From: Rhyacophila brunnea
Taxonomy: Eukaryota; Arthropoda; Insecta; Trichoptera; Rhyacophilidae
NCBI GenBank assembly: GCA_022495005.1
Contig: JAGYXB010001325.1
Span: 434,001 to 498,000, forward strand
Reading direction: 5' to 3'
Length of the DNA: 64,000 nucleotides
The notes under the pieces were generated by a model. That model ran no database searches and was not told the DNA's origin. It worked only from the letters and a program-made list of their open reading frames with translations. This document shows positions 13,001-22,205 of this stretch, piece by piece. Made by a program: the position numbers and the translations under genes. The first letter of the stretch is position 1. The number at the start of each line of letters is the position of its first letter.

Positions 13001-13246
13001 AGTAAAGAGTTTGCTCGACAGGTGGGCAAGGTGTAGCACTACTAGGGTAGGATTCACAACGAAGATGCAGGCCATAGACCCCAGGCCGTGGTGCATCACC
13101 CGACCCCCACCGAAACCAAGGTTGGGGCCGTAGGAGTAAGGCTCCTGCACCAGGACCAAATCGATGTCCATTTCCCGAACCGTCTTGATCAGCTCCGCCG
13201 TTGTAGCCCTCCCTTTGCTCGCATTTAACTGACCGAACCGAATCAT
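10034..13246 (-). pseudogene. R1-clade ORF2: APE endonuclease and reverse transcriptase, broken
   Basis: The start ATG is at 13244-13246, overlapping the ORF1 stop. The endonuclease begins MIRFGQLNASKGRATTAEL with an LVLVQEPYSYGP catalytic-Glu block, continues with a VDVNA block, and has ASDHCPITFDY near 12640. The RT follows: APGLNCIDN, PKAYRPIKLLPVFGKILERL, QFGFRPGKSTEDAI (11405-12133), a PQSSVLGP block with an in-frame TAG, YADDLLLLV near 11200, and YLGVFLDNKLSF (10767-11105). The C-terminal region has AYRTTSTDALAVLAGVLLLDL and a C-x-C-x3-H-x7-W-x2-C finger near 10250. No RNase H was seen. At least two stops sit where a Trp is expected. Confidence 0.88.
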
Positions 13247-13881
13247 TGAATCGAATAATCCGTTCGGTTACGCTCCTGTGCTATTGCGTACTTGCGCGCT
13301 GGGCAATCAGAGTCGATCGCTGTTGCTATCACGATGTTGGTGCGGCTTCTTGTGCCTGGCGCAGGCCGGGCACTTTCCGGGGGCCTTGGTGTTAGGGCAT
13401 TCAGCCCTATCGTGTCCTTCCTCGGTGCAGTGGCCGCATGTGGCGCTTCTTGTCTAACAATTCTTTGCCATGTGGCCGTATAAGTGACACCTTGTGCACT
13501 TGACGACGCCACAAAAGTCTTTGGTTGGGAAGGATTCCCATCCCATATATATGCGCCCGTCATTGACGAGCGCTTCCCTCACCTTTGCCGGGACCAATAT
13601 CACCATGTGACATTTCCTGATTCTGGGGTCTGCCCTGTGGCTCTGTTTAACATGGCGGTATGCCCGTGACCTCTTGAGTGTTGGCCTTAATGGCTTCCTT
13701 AAGGTTGTCCTCCGTCGTCTTGACCGGCACGTTGAATACAATAATCCGCGGGAGCCTTTTCTCTGCGATTTCGGCCCGGAGACCGGCCTCCTTTAGACTG
13801 GGAGCGGCGGCCAGTCGTTTGGCCTCTTCCTCGGTTCTGGGGTGAATGATTACCCCGCCTCCACGTACCATTCTCAAACCA
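13243..13881 (-). pseudogene. R1-clade ORF1 (gag-like), C-terminal half, broken
   Basis: Encodes the RNA-binding ORF1 protein of the LINE. From the 5' end it holds an RRM-like stretch (GGVIIHPRTEEEAKRL, RIIVFNVP), a YMGWESFP block, the first knuckle CTRCHLYGHMAKNC, an in-frame stop at 13454-13456, then CGHCTEEGHDRAEC and a third CPAC-type knuckle. After a frame change it ends CPARKYAIAQERNRTDYSIQ. All three frames are used, so at least two frameshifts exist. Over the 66 residues around YMGW I count about 37 identities to the ORF1 at 17665-19173. The stop overlaps the ORF2 start as ATGA (13243-13246). The N-terminal half is missing. Confidence 0.85.
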
Positions 13882-14023
13882 GAACATTAAATGGACACAT
13901 GTTGGATTTATATGACAAATTATATTTCGTTTGACATGCGTCATTTGCACCCGCAACCCGCAATCCGCGCATCGCCTACCCACGATCTTTTTAGACCGTG
14001 CCTCAACTGAGATATAGCCTTAA
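13882..14023 (+). repeat. Dispersed repeat D, right half of interrupted copy
   Basis: It resumes the match to 3121-3265: CATGTTGGATTTATATGAC, CGCATCGCCTA, CACGATCTTTTTAGACC, and an end near GCCTTAA. Together with 9593-9800 it reconstitutes one repeat unit. Confidence 0.8.
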
Positions 14024-15189
14024 CAGTATCAAAAATTGAGATTTGTTATGAATACTAACATACTAATAGAATTAAACTGTAAATATTTTAGTAAATATGC
14101 ACTTCGTCATCTTCATATATCGGCTATTCCTAGAATCACCAATATTACATATAATTAAAATGTTATTATTTTCAAAATCGATGGCATTATCTAGTAAATA
14201 CATATTTTTGATAGATATCTATGTCAGATTTTGTTTACCTGTCATAAATTATAAATGCACATTGCAAACAGAGCGTTGTATTCCATTATGAACAAAAGAT
14301 ATAGATCTAAAAGTATATGCGGCAAAGAGAGACATACTCAATATTGTGAAAAAGATATATGAAAGTAAGGGATGAGATCAAAATAGTATTATGACTTATA
14401 GGCTGTAAGAATATATAGACATACTCGTATGCTTTTAATTAAGTTTTGATATCTTTTTGGTCATAGATGGTAGATAGTAAATTTAAAATTATGATAATGA
14501 AACCTTATTAGACTCGCCAATTGTATTTACGAAGCCAAAAGCAAAACTTGACCATCATTTCTAAGGGTTTCCAATAGAATAACATAAATACTGTTACTGA
14601 ACGTACGTTACGTTCGTTCAATTCGAAAATCGAATTGCTTCAAAATTCTTAATACGAATTGCGTGTAATGCTTCGAATACGTCATTATGGTACACGTAGC
14701 GTACTGTCATGTTGTCATGGCGACAAATTTAATCTAAGATTTCGTCATTTTGCAGAATATTTTTAACGATCACCATCTCTCATTTCAATGATGGAGAGTG
14801 CCAACTCTAATGTATTAGTATTTTCAATTATTATTCATTTTTCATGCTAATTCCAATTATTTTTAACAGTCTATACGTGTGCGTAGGTTAAAATTACTTG
14901 CGATATTACATCCATAAATAATATTTTGAACAACACCCATACTGCAGACCAGAGATAATAGACAACATTATTTTAAAAAATACATGGTGCCAACCGCGAA
15001 AAACAAAAAACACGGGATTTTGACATGAGTTTAAAATGTGTAGGCATGTAGATAATGATAAAAACATTCTTTGAGTCATGCGGATGTCGATGCATTCCAG
15101 TACGTCTAAGGTGACCTCATTGTTGTTCTGGTCATTTTTGCAGATTGCACTGAGAACGTTCGTTTCAAGGTTCAAAATGTGCTACGGGA
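14024..15189. other. Noncoding stretch
   Basis: A small palindromic patch near 14600-14690 (ACGTACGTTACGTTCG and TTCGAAAATCGAATTG) is the only structure noticed. Open frames up to 89 codons lack recognisable domains. Confidence 0.45.
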
Positions 15190-15985
15190 TGAGAGCATAA
15201 TATTTTAAACACCATGAGAAACGATATTACACACTTTTTTTCCCGCAGCGGCAGCTTATTGTGACATCACGTGATAGTACCAGACATGGCCCCCACAAAG
15301 GGGGGACTGGTAGGGCTCTAGCCTGGGGGCCCGGGCTCAGGAAGGGGCCGGCGTGGCGAGTCGACCAGATAAGTGATATAAACACACATCAGAAATTCTC
15401 TCTAATAGTATATAATAGTATATAATAGTAATATCTCTAATAGTAGCTATTGTTGGTGTTTCAAATTATGTGATTATACGATTTAATTTTTTATTGTGTA
15501 TCGATACTCGACAACTCCAAAATTCAAATGGACATATTAAAATATACAGAAAAACACTAAATATACATAAATATATTAATTTTATCGCGTACACCATTCG
15601 GTACACCTACTGTAGAGCATTACACTGCCTTTATCTTTAGCGATAGGTATGGAGGTCCGCTAAAGATCCTAGCCTGAGGGCTCGCTTCAGGATGTGGGGG
15701 CCATGGTACAAGATGTGTATCTATCATAATATATTTAAGCCTTAAGACTCTTTCTAGAGTCTAAATTCTATGATGCAAATAATAAAAAAAATATTTATTC
15801 AAATACATTTTAAACATCAAGGAAAATGACATTACACATTTTTTCCTTGTAACGGCAGCTTACTGTGACATCACGTGATAGTACGCGACGTGTATTATAA
15901 TATATTTAAACCTTAAGACTCTTTCTAGAGTCAAAATTCTATTATGTCAATATTTAAAAAATATATTTAGTCATATCTGGGAGGT
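15190..15985. repeat. Composite of locally duplicated segments
   Basis: Two segments occur twice. One, with CGGCAGCTTA-TGTGACATCACGTGATAGTA, is at about 15200-15290 and 15810-15890. The other, with TTAAGACTCTTTCTAGAGTC, is at about 15715-15790 and 15890-15960. Between them are GC-rich patches (15290-15350 and 15650-15710) with ATGGCCCCCAC or its complement, related to 49340-49420 inside the hAT MITE. This suggests repeated insertion and duplication of one element family. Confidence 0.65.
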
Positions 15986-16701
15986 TTTTGCGCCATCTGT
16001 ACTTTAAAATTAAAATAAAACCGATTTGAAAACTTCCACGTTAAAACAAATTTCACATTATGGTAACTCAATTCATTTTGGCGTAGGTACAGTTCGGCTC
16101 GAAAGCTTCATACATTATACGTCGTACAACATTGAAAACTGTCAAATATTTACCCACTCGACATGCGCGAGTGAGATAACAAGACGAAAGGCGAAATGGC
16201 TGGCTTTCCCTTTTATTTTCGAGTTGTTTACTCCTCAAATACGATCGATTTCCGAATTCGGAATCGGTACAAAAGCCAACTTTGAAATCGCGGAGAGAGT
16301 TCTTATCTCTCACTCTTGAATAATATATTAATCTTATCAGATTTGCTACTCGAAAGACTCCATTTGCCAAATTTCGGCTGAGGCGAACCGTGACTTTGGG
16401 GAAAAATAACGACGCAATTAGGCTGAATTTACTCAAAGGAAGTTTGCGCTGTGGCCGCTGTATTATCATGATAATTCTGGCATTTAATTAAAATGATTTG
16501 GATCATTTTTAATAAAACTCATCCTAATTTATTTATTGAATTAATGGTATTACAATGGTACTTTATTATAATGCTATTACAAAAGTTTATGTGAAGTAAC
16601 CTCGATCGAGCAAACTTAAAACGAGATGGTACGCATATTTATTATATTTTAAAATTACTTAAAAAATCAGTGACAGTAATATTCCGTCAATATACCTTGA
16701 T
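15986..16701. other. Higher-complexity island open on both strands
   Basis: 16026-16469 is less AT-rich than its surroundings and is open for 97 codons on the plus strand and 133 on the minus strand. Neither translation shows a domain I recognise. It could be a conserved noncoding element, an old transposon piece or an exon; nothing decides this. Confidence 0.3.
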
Positions 16702-16900
16702 TGGTTCCATGAAGAAACAGAACGGTAACAAAGCAAAACGTGAAAAAATAGAACAGTGACAAAACAGAACAGCGATAAACAGAACTATTACCTTTCAGTA
16801 AAAATATAGCATTTAATATTGAAAATGTCGTATCTTTATCAATGTTGTATAATATGTATACCTAGATTTTTAATTAGACAGGTTTTCAATTTACGCTGTA
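16702..16900 (+). repeat. Repeat related to the CCTAA-bearing element at 55750
   Basis: It shares with 55750-55905 the runs ACAAAACAGAAC, CTTTCAG-AAAAATATA, TTTAATATTGAAAATGTC and TAGATTTTTAAT. This copy has no CCTAA array. Confidence 0.6.
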
Positions 16901-16927
16901 AAAAAATCAAATTCCTAATCGCTAAAA

Positions 16928-17090
16928 GGGTCTAGGACAATTTGGCACCGCGAACTGGCCTCCGGCGATTGGCCTCCGGTAATTGGCCGCCGGTACAATC
17001 GGACGTCGGCCCAATTGGACGCCGACCCAATTGGCCTCCGGGAGGATTCGACGCCGCACAGTTGATTTAAATGCGCAAAGGAGTAGACGT
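16928..17090. repeat. Arm of a GGGTCTAGG-type element with short tandem units
   Basis: It starts GGGTCTAGGACAATTTGGCA, like the left end of 38884-39292. It continues as degenerate tandem units of about 15-17 bp around AATTGGCCTCCGG and AATTGGACGCCG. No matching right end was found downstream, so the copy is probably partial. Confidence 0.6.
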
Positions 17091-17634
17091 ACGTTATGAT
17101 TTGTTGGAGTAAATAAACAAGTCATTTTAATATGCTTCTATCTTCTCAGTAGTTGTACCTTATACATTTTGCGCTTGACACATTTTTAATATAGATTGAG
17201 AATAATTATTATGACTTATGATGTTTATTAAAAGAAAATAATTCTTCCCTCGTTAAAACTTAAAGATGTGCATAATCAAATAATTTATTGTCTATACATG
17301 GGTACTTATTTAAATTTACAACAAATATTAAAAATAATGTTAGATGTAAGAATGAAAATAACCTTATATTTCAGCGTTTTATCGACTAAATATTATAATA
17401 AAGCTTAAACATATATATTATTATGCATAAATGCGTATTTTAAGATAGTATGAAGTTACAAACAAAATATTAAGTAAGTTATCTGCTAAGTATAAATGTT
17501 TCAGTAGTTTGATTGATAAACTACTTAGGTACTGGATGCTGGACGAAATCCTACTATATTACTAATATTACTTTATTATTATTTTATTAGCTACAACGCT
17601 ATATACCATAATATTATATATATAATATAATATT
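17091..17634. other. AT-rich noncoding stretch upstream of the LINE
   Basis: No feature was seen. An AATATTAA string just upstream of 17635 resembles sequence next to the 3' poly(A) of the following LINE and could be part of a target duplication, but it is too AT-rich to be convincing. Confidence 0.35.
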
Positions 17635-17664
17635 AAATCATATTGGCAGCAAAGGCATAGTAAT

Positions 17665-19173
17665 ATGCCGCTCAAACGGACCCCTCCTCGTGGGGAATCG
17701 CTACCGGACATTCCAGGCCCTGCAAAAACTGCTTCAGGAATCGGAACACGCGTACGCGAGCGGTCAAAAAAGGAACGCTCGCCGAAGAGCCCCAAATCAC
17801 AACAAGATAAGGCCTCTACTGCTGAAGATGGAGAAAGAGAGCCAAAGCAAAAGAAAACCAAACAAAGAAGCCACCAGCCTGCACCCCCGAGTACGTCGGA
17901 TGTCGAAAGCGACTGCAACGTCGTTATAGATTCAGCAGTATCGGACACCACAACCGAGCCTGAAAATAATGTCATCTATGATGACATACAAACGTGCTTA
18001 CATGAAGTGCACTCCTCTCTTAGGGCTGACTCTAAAGATAAGCTACATAATGCCCTACTAAGCCTTTCCGAGGCTGTTGGAAGGCAGAATTTGTGCATGG
18101 CCAAGCTGGAGATAAAAGTCGTAGCGCAGGAATGCGAGATTAAGGGCCTGCAGATTCAACTTCGTGATAAGCAATTAAGCATTGAAAATCAAAACCTGGC
18201 CATTGCTGATTTAAGAGAGCAGACAAAAACTCTCAAAACTGCCACATTACAAATCAACAAGGAGCCTACCATCACTGCCCCCCCTATTGATACCACCTGC
18301 GCTACTGCGTTAGGAAGGCGGCAGCGTCCGGCAGCGGCGCCATTCACGGCACCTGCTGTCACCGGGTCAGCATTTCCTTCGCTGTTGCCGCTAGCACCAA
18401 GGCCTGGAGTCCTCTTTTTCCCTACGGGAGAAGGAGAAAAACGATCGGAAACGACAAGAGAGCTCATCAAGAAGTCCCTTAACCCCAGGGATATTGGGGT
18501 ACAAATAACGGATATTAGAAACGTCAGAAACGGAGGTGTTATCGTACACCCCCGCTCTGAGGACGAGGCCAAGCGTCTCGTCAGCGCTCTGGAGACCTCA
18601 GAGACTGCTCTGAGTGTTAAACTTGCAGGAAAAAAGCAGCCTCGCATTATTATTTTTAATATGCCGGCTTCCACTACAGAACCCCAGCTTCGGGAGGCAA
18701 TTTATAACTCTACAAGAGAGCAAACGGGTCTATCTGAGGAGGCCTACCAGGCCGTACGCCTCAGCCACAAGGCGGGTCCCAGGACTGGCAGATGCCATTA
18801 TATCACGTATGTACCTGCCGCGGTGTGGTCTGCTCTCATTGCAGATGACAGACTGTACATGGGGTGGGACTCTTTCCCACTCCAGAACTATCTAGGGGTA
18901 ACCAAGTGCAATAAATGCCACTTATATGGGCACATGGCCAAATCATGCTCGGCAAAAGACGTCACCTGTTCTTACTGTGCCGAACCAGGCCACGACCGTG
19001 CGGACTGCCCCGTGAAGGAAGCTTCACCAAAATGCGTTGCCTGCCGCCGTCACAAGCGGCCATATGACCACCCGACCCATAGTGCAACATGTCCGGCTCG
19101 CCTGTATGCGGAGCAGAGGGAGCGATCAATGACGGACTACTCAATTGAAATCCCTCACCCATCCTCAGCATGA
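17665..19173 (+). CDS. LINE ORF1 protein, RNA-binding gag-like, intact
   Basis: A 502-residue protein expected to bind LINE RNA in a cytoplasmic RNP. The N-terminus is basic and Pro/Ser-rich. A likely coiled coil spans about residues 143-192 (Leu-rich, many Gln/Glu/Lys). An RRM-like region spans about 267-410, with GGVIVHPRSEDEAKRL, PRIIIFNMP and LYMGWDSFP. Three zinc knuckles follow: CNKCHLYGHMAKSC near 415, CSYCAEPGHDRADC near 435, and a CVAC-to-C type near 457. It ends TDYSIEIPHPSSA. I chose the ATG at 17665 because it opens the frame just after the leader. The closest relative in the window is the R1-clade ORF1. Its stop TGA is overlapped by an ATG (ATGA, 19170-19173), as in the R1 element, but here that ATG frame closes after four codons. 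Confidence 0.9.
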   Translation: MPLKRTPPRGESLPDIPGPAKTASGIGTRVRERSKKERSPKSPKSQQDKASTAEDGEREPKQKKTKQRSHQPAPPSTSDVESDCNVVIDSAVSDTTTEPENNVIYDDIQTCLHEVHSSLRADSKDKLHNALLSLSEAVGRQNLCMAKLEIKVVAQECEIKGLQIQLRDKQLSIENQNLAIADLREQTKTLKTATLQINKEPTITAPPIDTTCATALGRRQRPAAAPFTAPAVTGSAFPSLLPLAPRPGVLFFPTGEGEKRSETTRELIKKSLNPRDIGVQITDIRNVRNGGVIVHPRSEDEAKRLVSALETSETALSVKLAGKKQPRIIIFNMPASTTEPQLREAIYNSTREQTGLSEEAYQAVRLSHKAGPRTGRCHYITYVPAAVWSALIADDRLYMGWDSFPLQNYLGVTKCNKCHLYGHMAKSCSAKDVTCSYCAEPGHDRADCPVKEASPKCVACRRHKRPYDHPTHSATCPARLYAEQRERSMTDYSIEIPHPSSA

Positions 19174-19185
19174 CTCGCTTATAAT
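19164..19185 (+). promoter_or_regulatory. ORF1/ORF2 junction: ATGA overlap and single in-frame UGA
   Basis: The sequence CTCAGCATGACTCGCTTATAA holds the ORF1 stop TGA (19171-19173) followed by C, a context known to favour readthrough. The ATG at 19170 reads only four codons to TAA, while the frame through the UGA stays open for 959 codons. Readthrough is inferred; a recent nonsense mutation in a fused ORF is the main alternative. Confidence 0.55.
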
Positions 19186-22053
19186 AAGCATCATTCAACA
19201 ACTTCCGCACCTCGGTCATGCGAGATTTATTATCAAAATGTAAGAGGCCTAAAAACTAAAGTAAATACATTTAAAGAGGGTATATTGTGTGCCCGACCAT
19301 CGATAATTGCTCTAAGCGAAACATGGCTCGACGACACCATATCGGCCAATGAGCTGTTCGGAAGTGAATATTCTGTGCATAGAACAGACCGTCGAAATGG
19401 TAGACGAGGTGGGGGCGTTTTGCTGGCAATTAGAAATGGGGTAGCATTATCCACACAAACTTTATATCCAACCAGATCAAATTTAACTGAATATGATTTT
19501 GATTTTAATTTGTGTAAAGTTAATTTTAACTTTTGTTCACTGTACTTGGCCGCTGTATACTTCCCTCCCGGCAGCTCAGCGACTACATACAGTGATTTTT
19601 TTCACATAATAGAAAATTTGGTACTGCCCAACAAAAAACTAATTATTTTGGGAGATTTTAATTTGTATTCCGCTGGTATAATTGAATCTGATTATACCAG
19701 CTTTAATAATTTATTTAATTTAAAACAATTTTCTTCTGTGAAAAATAGTCTCGGTCGGACGCTTGATTTGGTGCTATCTAACGTTGGTTGCACGGTGGTC
19801 AGCGCGTGTGATGAGCCTCTCGTTCCTGAAGATGTCTATCATCCCTCTACTTGCACAATTTTATCTTTTAAGCATGTATCGCACAGAAATGATTTGTCGA
19901 TTCCTCCACTGAATAGGCATAATCCGCAATGGAATTTTTCAAATGGAAATTTTTTAGCGCTGTATAATTCTTTGAGTACTACAGATTGGACCTCTTTATA
20001 TGAACAAATTGATGTAAACACGGCATTAGCTATTTTTTATAATAAATTTTATAATAGTCTGGACTCCTGTTTCCCTCGCCGGCTCGTTCATCTACCGAAG
20101 TACTCATATCCTAAGTGGTTTACGCCAGAAATTATTTATAATCTAAGGTCAAAGGCATATTATCATGCACTGTGGAAAAAACATAGACGGACTGCAGATT
20201 ATAGTAAATTTTCCTGTCTTAGAAACTCATTGAAGTGTGACATCTCTTCGGCTCACAAATCATATCTAACGTCGATTGGTCGAAATATTGTCTCAGATCC
20301 TAATTGTTTTTGGAAATATATTCATTCGCTTAGTTCCAGTAGTACTACAAAAGACAATGCCATGATGACGTTGAATAATGATCCTATAGAGAACCATGTT
20401 ATATCTGATGCATTTGCTAAGCATTTTGAATCACTTTATAGCTCAATAGAACCGCTACTTGACCCCGATTCTGCTGGTCCTTCGTCTGCAATGCAAGATA
20501 TTCAAATCTCAGCTTTTGACGAGAAAGATATGGAATATGGGTTTTCAAATTTGTCTCCCAAAAGTTCATTTGGTCCAGATGGCTTGCCACCTTATGTGGT
20601 TAAGGGCTGTTACGAACATATATCCTTTCCGCTTAAACATATATTTAATTTAATCATAGCATCCAGCACTTTTCCTGATGCATGGAAAATAACCCGCCTA
20701 AGGCCGCTTCATAAAAAGGGATCTAGATCAGAGATCTCTAACTATAGGCCAATAGCAGTTCTTTCGGCTCCATGTAAATTATTTGAATCGATATTACATA
20801 TAAACATCAACCGTCAAATAGACTCTCGCCTCTCCGATTCGCAGCATGGTTTTCGACTTAGGCGGTCCACAGTAACAAATCTTATAGTGTATAATAATTT
20901 TATTTCAAATTCTATGGATAAGTCAATTCAAGTTGATTCTGTGTACACAGATATTTCCAAGGCATTTGATCGTGTTGATCACGATATTTTATTACAAAAG
21001 CTTTGTACATTTGGCGCGTCATATAGTATAATATGTTTTTTTGCTTCTTATTTGAAAAATCGCCGTCAATTTGTTGATTACCATGGGAATGAATCGCGGA
21101 TTTTTAGAACAAACTCTGGTGTTCCTCAAGGTTCAAATCTTGGCCCAATTTTGTTTTTAATATTTTTTGATGATATTGTCAAAGTTATAACCAATTCTTC
21201 TTGTTTGCTATTCGCAGATGATCTTAAACTTTTTCGAACTATTGAAACCCCATTATGCTGTGCGATGTTGCAGTCTGACCTAGATGCTATCTCGCAATGG
21301 TCTATCTTAAATAAACTTGAATTCGCTACCTCCAAATGTAATATTATTTCATTCAATCGTTCAAGGCACACCTTATTGTTCCCATACACATTGTCTGGTA
21401 TAATATTGAGTAGGGTAACGGAGATAAAAGATTTGGGAGTATTGTATGATACAAAGTTCACTTTCAATCAGCATATTCTTAACATCAGTACTAGATCTAG
21501 CAAAATGCTTGGTTTTGTTATGAGGGTTTCAAAATCATTCGAAAACGTCCGAGTGCTACGTACATTATACGTATCATTTGTGTTGAGTATTCTTGAATAT
21601 GCCAGCATTATTTGGAGTCCTAATAGGTTCATGCACACAATTAAGCTGGATCGAGTCCACAATAGATTTCTTAGATTTCTCTACTTAAGAACATACGGGT
21701 TCTTTCCTTATGATAATGACAATAAAATGAATTTCCCGACTCGTTTTCTTCTGGGTATGCTATCAATGCAATCCCTGTCTACCCGAAGAGTGATTGTTCT
21801 TTTAAAGCATTTCTTTTTACTTCTTCGTGGGTTCATTTACAATCCGCATATACTGGCAAATATTAATTTTCATGTTCCCACCAATATCACTCGCAGCTCC
21901 ACGGTCTTCAAGATACCTCGTCGCAGGACAGATGTTATGTTTCATGATGCTGTGTATCGTGCAATTAGCTTATTTGATGGCACCATAAAGGTTGATTTGT
22001 TTTTTATTAATTATATAATGTTTGTAGACGTTTTAAATAGGATAAATTTATAA
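19174..22053 (+). CDS. LINE ORF2: APE endonuclease and reverse transcriptase, no AUG start
   Basis: The open frame runs 959 residues directly after the ORF1 UGA, in the same frame. The APE-type endonuclease has YYQNVRGL (residues 19-26), SETWL (about 48-52), LGDFNL (about 160) and EDVYHP (about 219). The RT has FGPDGLPPYV, NYRPIAVLS, HGFRLRRSTVTN, YTDISKAFDRVDH (about 591), SGVPQGSNLGP, FADDLKLF (about 680) and LGVLYDTKF. A C-terminal domain (FLRFLYLRTYG) follows; there is no RNase H. These match the Jockey/CR1 group, not R1. The first in-frame AUG (20362) falls after the endonuclease, so translation from AUG would lose it. Function therefore needs UGA readthrough, reinitiation at a non-AUG codon, or an unmutated source copy. 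Catalytic residues appear present. Confidence 0.9.
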   Translation, partial: LAYNKHHSTTSAPRSCEIYYQNVRGLKTKVNTFKEGILCARPSIIALSETWLDDTISANELFGSEYSVHRTDRRNGRRGGGVLLAIRNGVALSTQTLYPTRSNLTEYDFDFNLCKVNFNFCSLYLAAVYFPPGSSATTYSDFFHIIENLVLPNKKLIILGDFNLYSAGIIESDYTSFNNLFNLKQFSSVKNSLGRTLDLVLSNVGCTVVSACDEPLVPEDVYHPSTCTILSFKHVSHRNDLSIPPLNRHNPQWNFSNGNFLALYNSLSTTDWTSLYEQIDVNTALAIFYNKFYNSLDSCFPRRLVHLPKYSYPKWFTPEIIYNLRSKAYYHALWKKHRRTADYSKFSCLRNSLKCDISSAHKSYLTSIGRNIVSDPNCFWKYIHSLSSSSTTKDNAMMTLNNDPIENHVISDAFAKHFESLYSSIEPLLDPDSAGPSSAMQDIQISAFDEKDMEYGFSNLSPKSSFGPDGLPPYVVKGCYEHISFPLKHIFNLIIASSTFPDAWKITRLRPLHKKGSRSEISNYRPIAVLSAPCKLFESILHININRQIDSRLSDSQHGFRLRRSTVTNLIVYNNFISNSMDKSIQVDSVYTDISKAFDRVDHDILLQKLCTFGASYSIICFFASYLKNRRQFVDYHGNESRIFRTNSGVPQGSNLGPILFLIFFDDIVKVITNSSCLLFADDLKLFRTIETPLCCAMLQSDLDAISQWSILNKLEFATSKCNIISFNRSRHTLLFPYTLSGIILSRVTEIKDLGVLYDTKFTFNQHILNISTRSSKMLGFVMRVSKSFENVRVLRTLYVSFVLSILEYASIIWSPNRFMHTIKLDRVHNRFLRFLYLRTYGFFPYDNDNKMNFPTRFLLGMLSMQSLSTRRVIVLLKHFFLLLRGFIYNPHILANINFHVPTNITRSSTVFKIPRRRTDVMFHDAVYRAISLFDGTIKVDLFFINYIMFVDVLNRINL

Positions 22054-22166
22054 TTGTATATATTATCATATTTCTTTAATATTTACACATGCTGTCTTTT
22101 CCACTTTCTTGTCATATTAGTTGTTATTTGTAATTAAGATATTTTTATATATTTGTATGTATTATG

Positions 22167-22205
22167 TATTATGGCGCATTGGCCAAAAGCTGTAATGCCG
22201 TAATA
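22167..22205 (+). other. 3'-terminal hairpin of the LINE
   Basis: TATTATGGCGCATT can pair with AATGCCGTAATA across a 13-nt loop, with a 2-nt bulge and one G-U pair. It lies just before the poly(A). Such 3' hairpins serve as RT recognition signals in several LINE families. Similar pairings appear at 48652-48690 and 63841-63882. Confidence 0.6.

Larger units (their letters stand above)
9801..13881 (-). mobile_element. R1-clade LINE, 5'-truncated and decayed
   Basis: A non-LTR retrotransposon read from right to left: partial ORF1, ORF2 with endonuclease and RT, a C-terminal zinc-finger-like region, and a 3' UTR ending near 9801. It is GC-rich compared with the surrounding DNA. Its 5' end at about 13881 falls inside ORF1, the usual result of incomplete reverse transcription. 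No poly(A) is visible at the 3' end, as in many R1-clade elements. It sits precisely inside repeat D. Frameshifts and stops are spread through both ORFs, so it is not active. Confidence 0.88.

Noticed and set aside
9801..13881. R1 insertion in 28S rDNA
   Set aside because: No rRNA sequence flanks the LINE; both sides are dispersed repeat D.
16068..16469. 133-codon minus-strand open frame as a host gene
   Set aside because: No domain recognised and the opposite strand is also open; kept only as a complex island.
16922..17125. 67-codon minus-strand ORF rich in GRRPI and Pro
   Set aside because: It is the translation of a short tandem repeat in a transposon arm, not a gene.
18189..18674. 161-codon minus-strand open frame
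   Set aside because: It lies entirely antisense to the LINE ORF1, whose domains are clear; GC-rich coding DNA often leaves such mirror frames.
19285..19287. TTG at 19285 as the ORF2 start
   Set aside because: The conserved endonuclease motif YYQNVRGL lies upstream in the same open frame, so this codon is internal.
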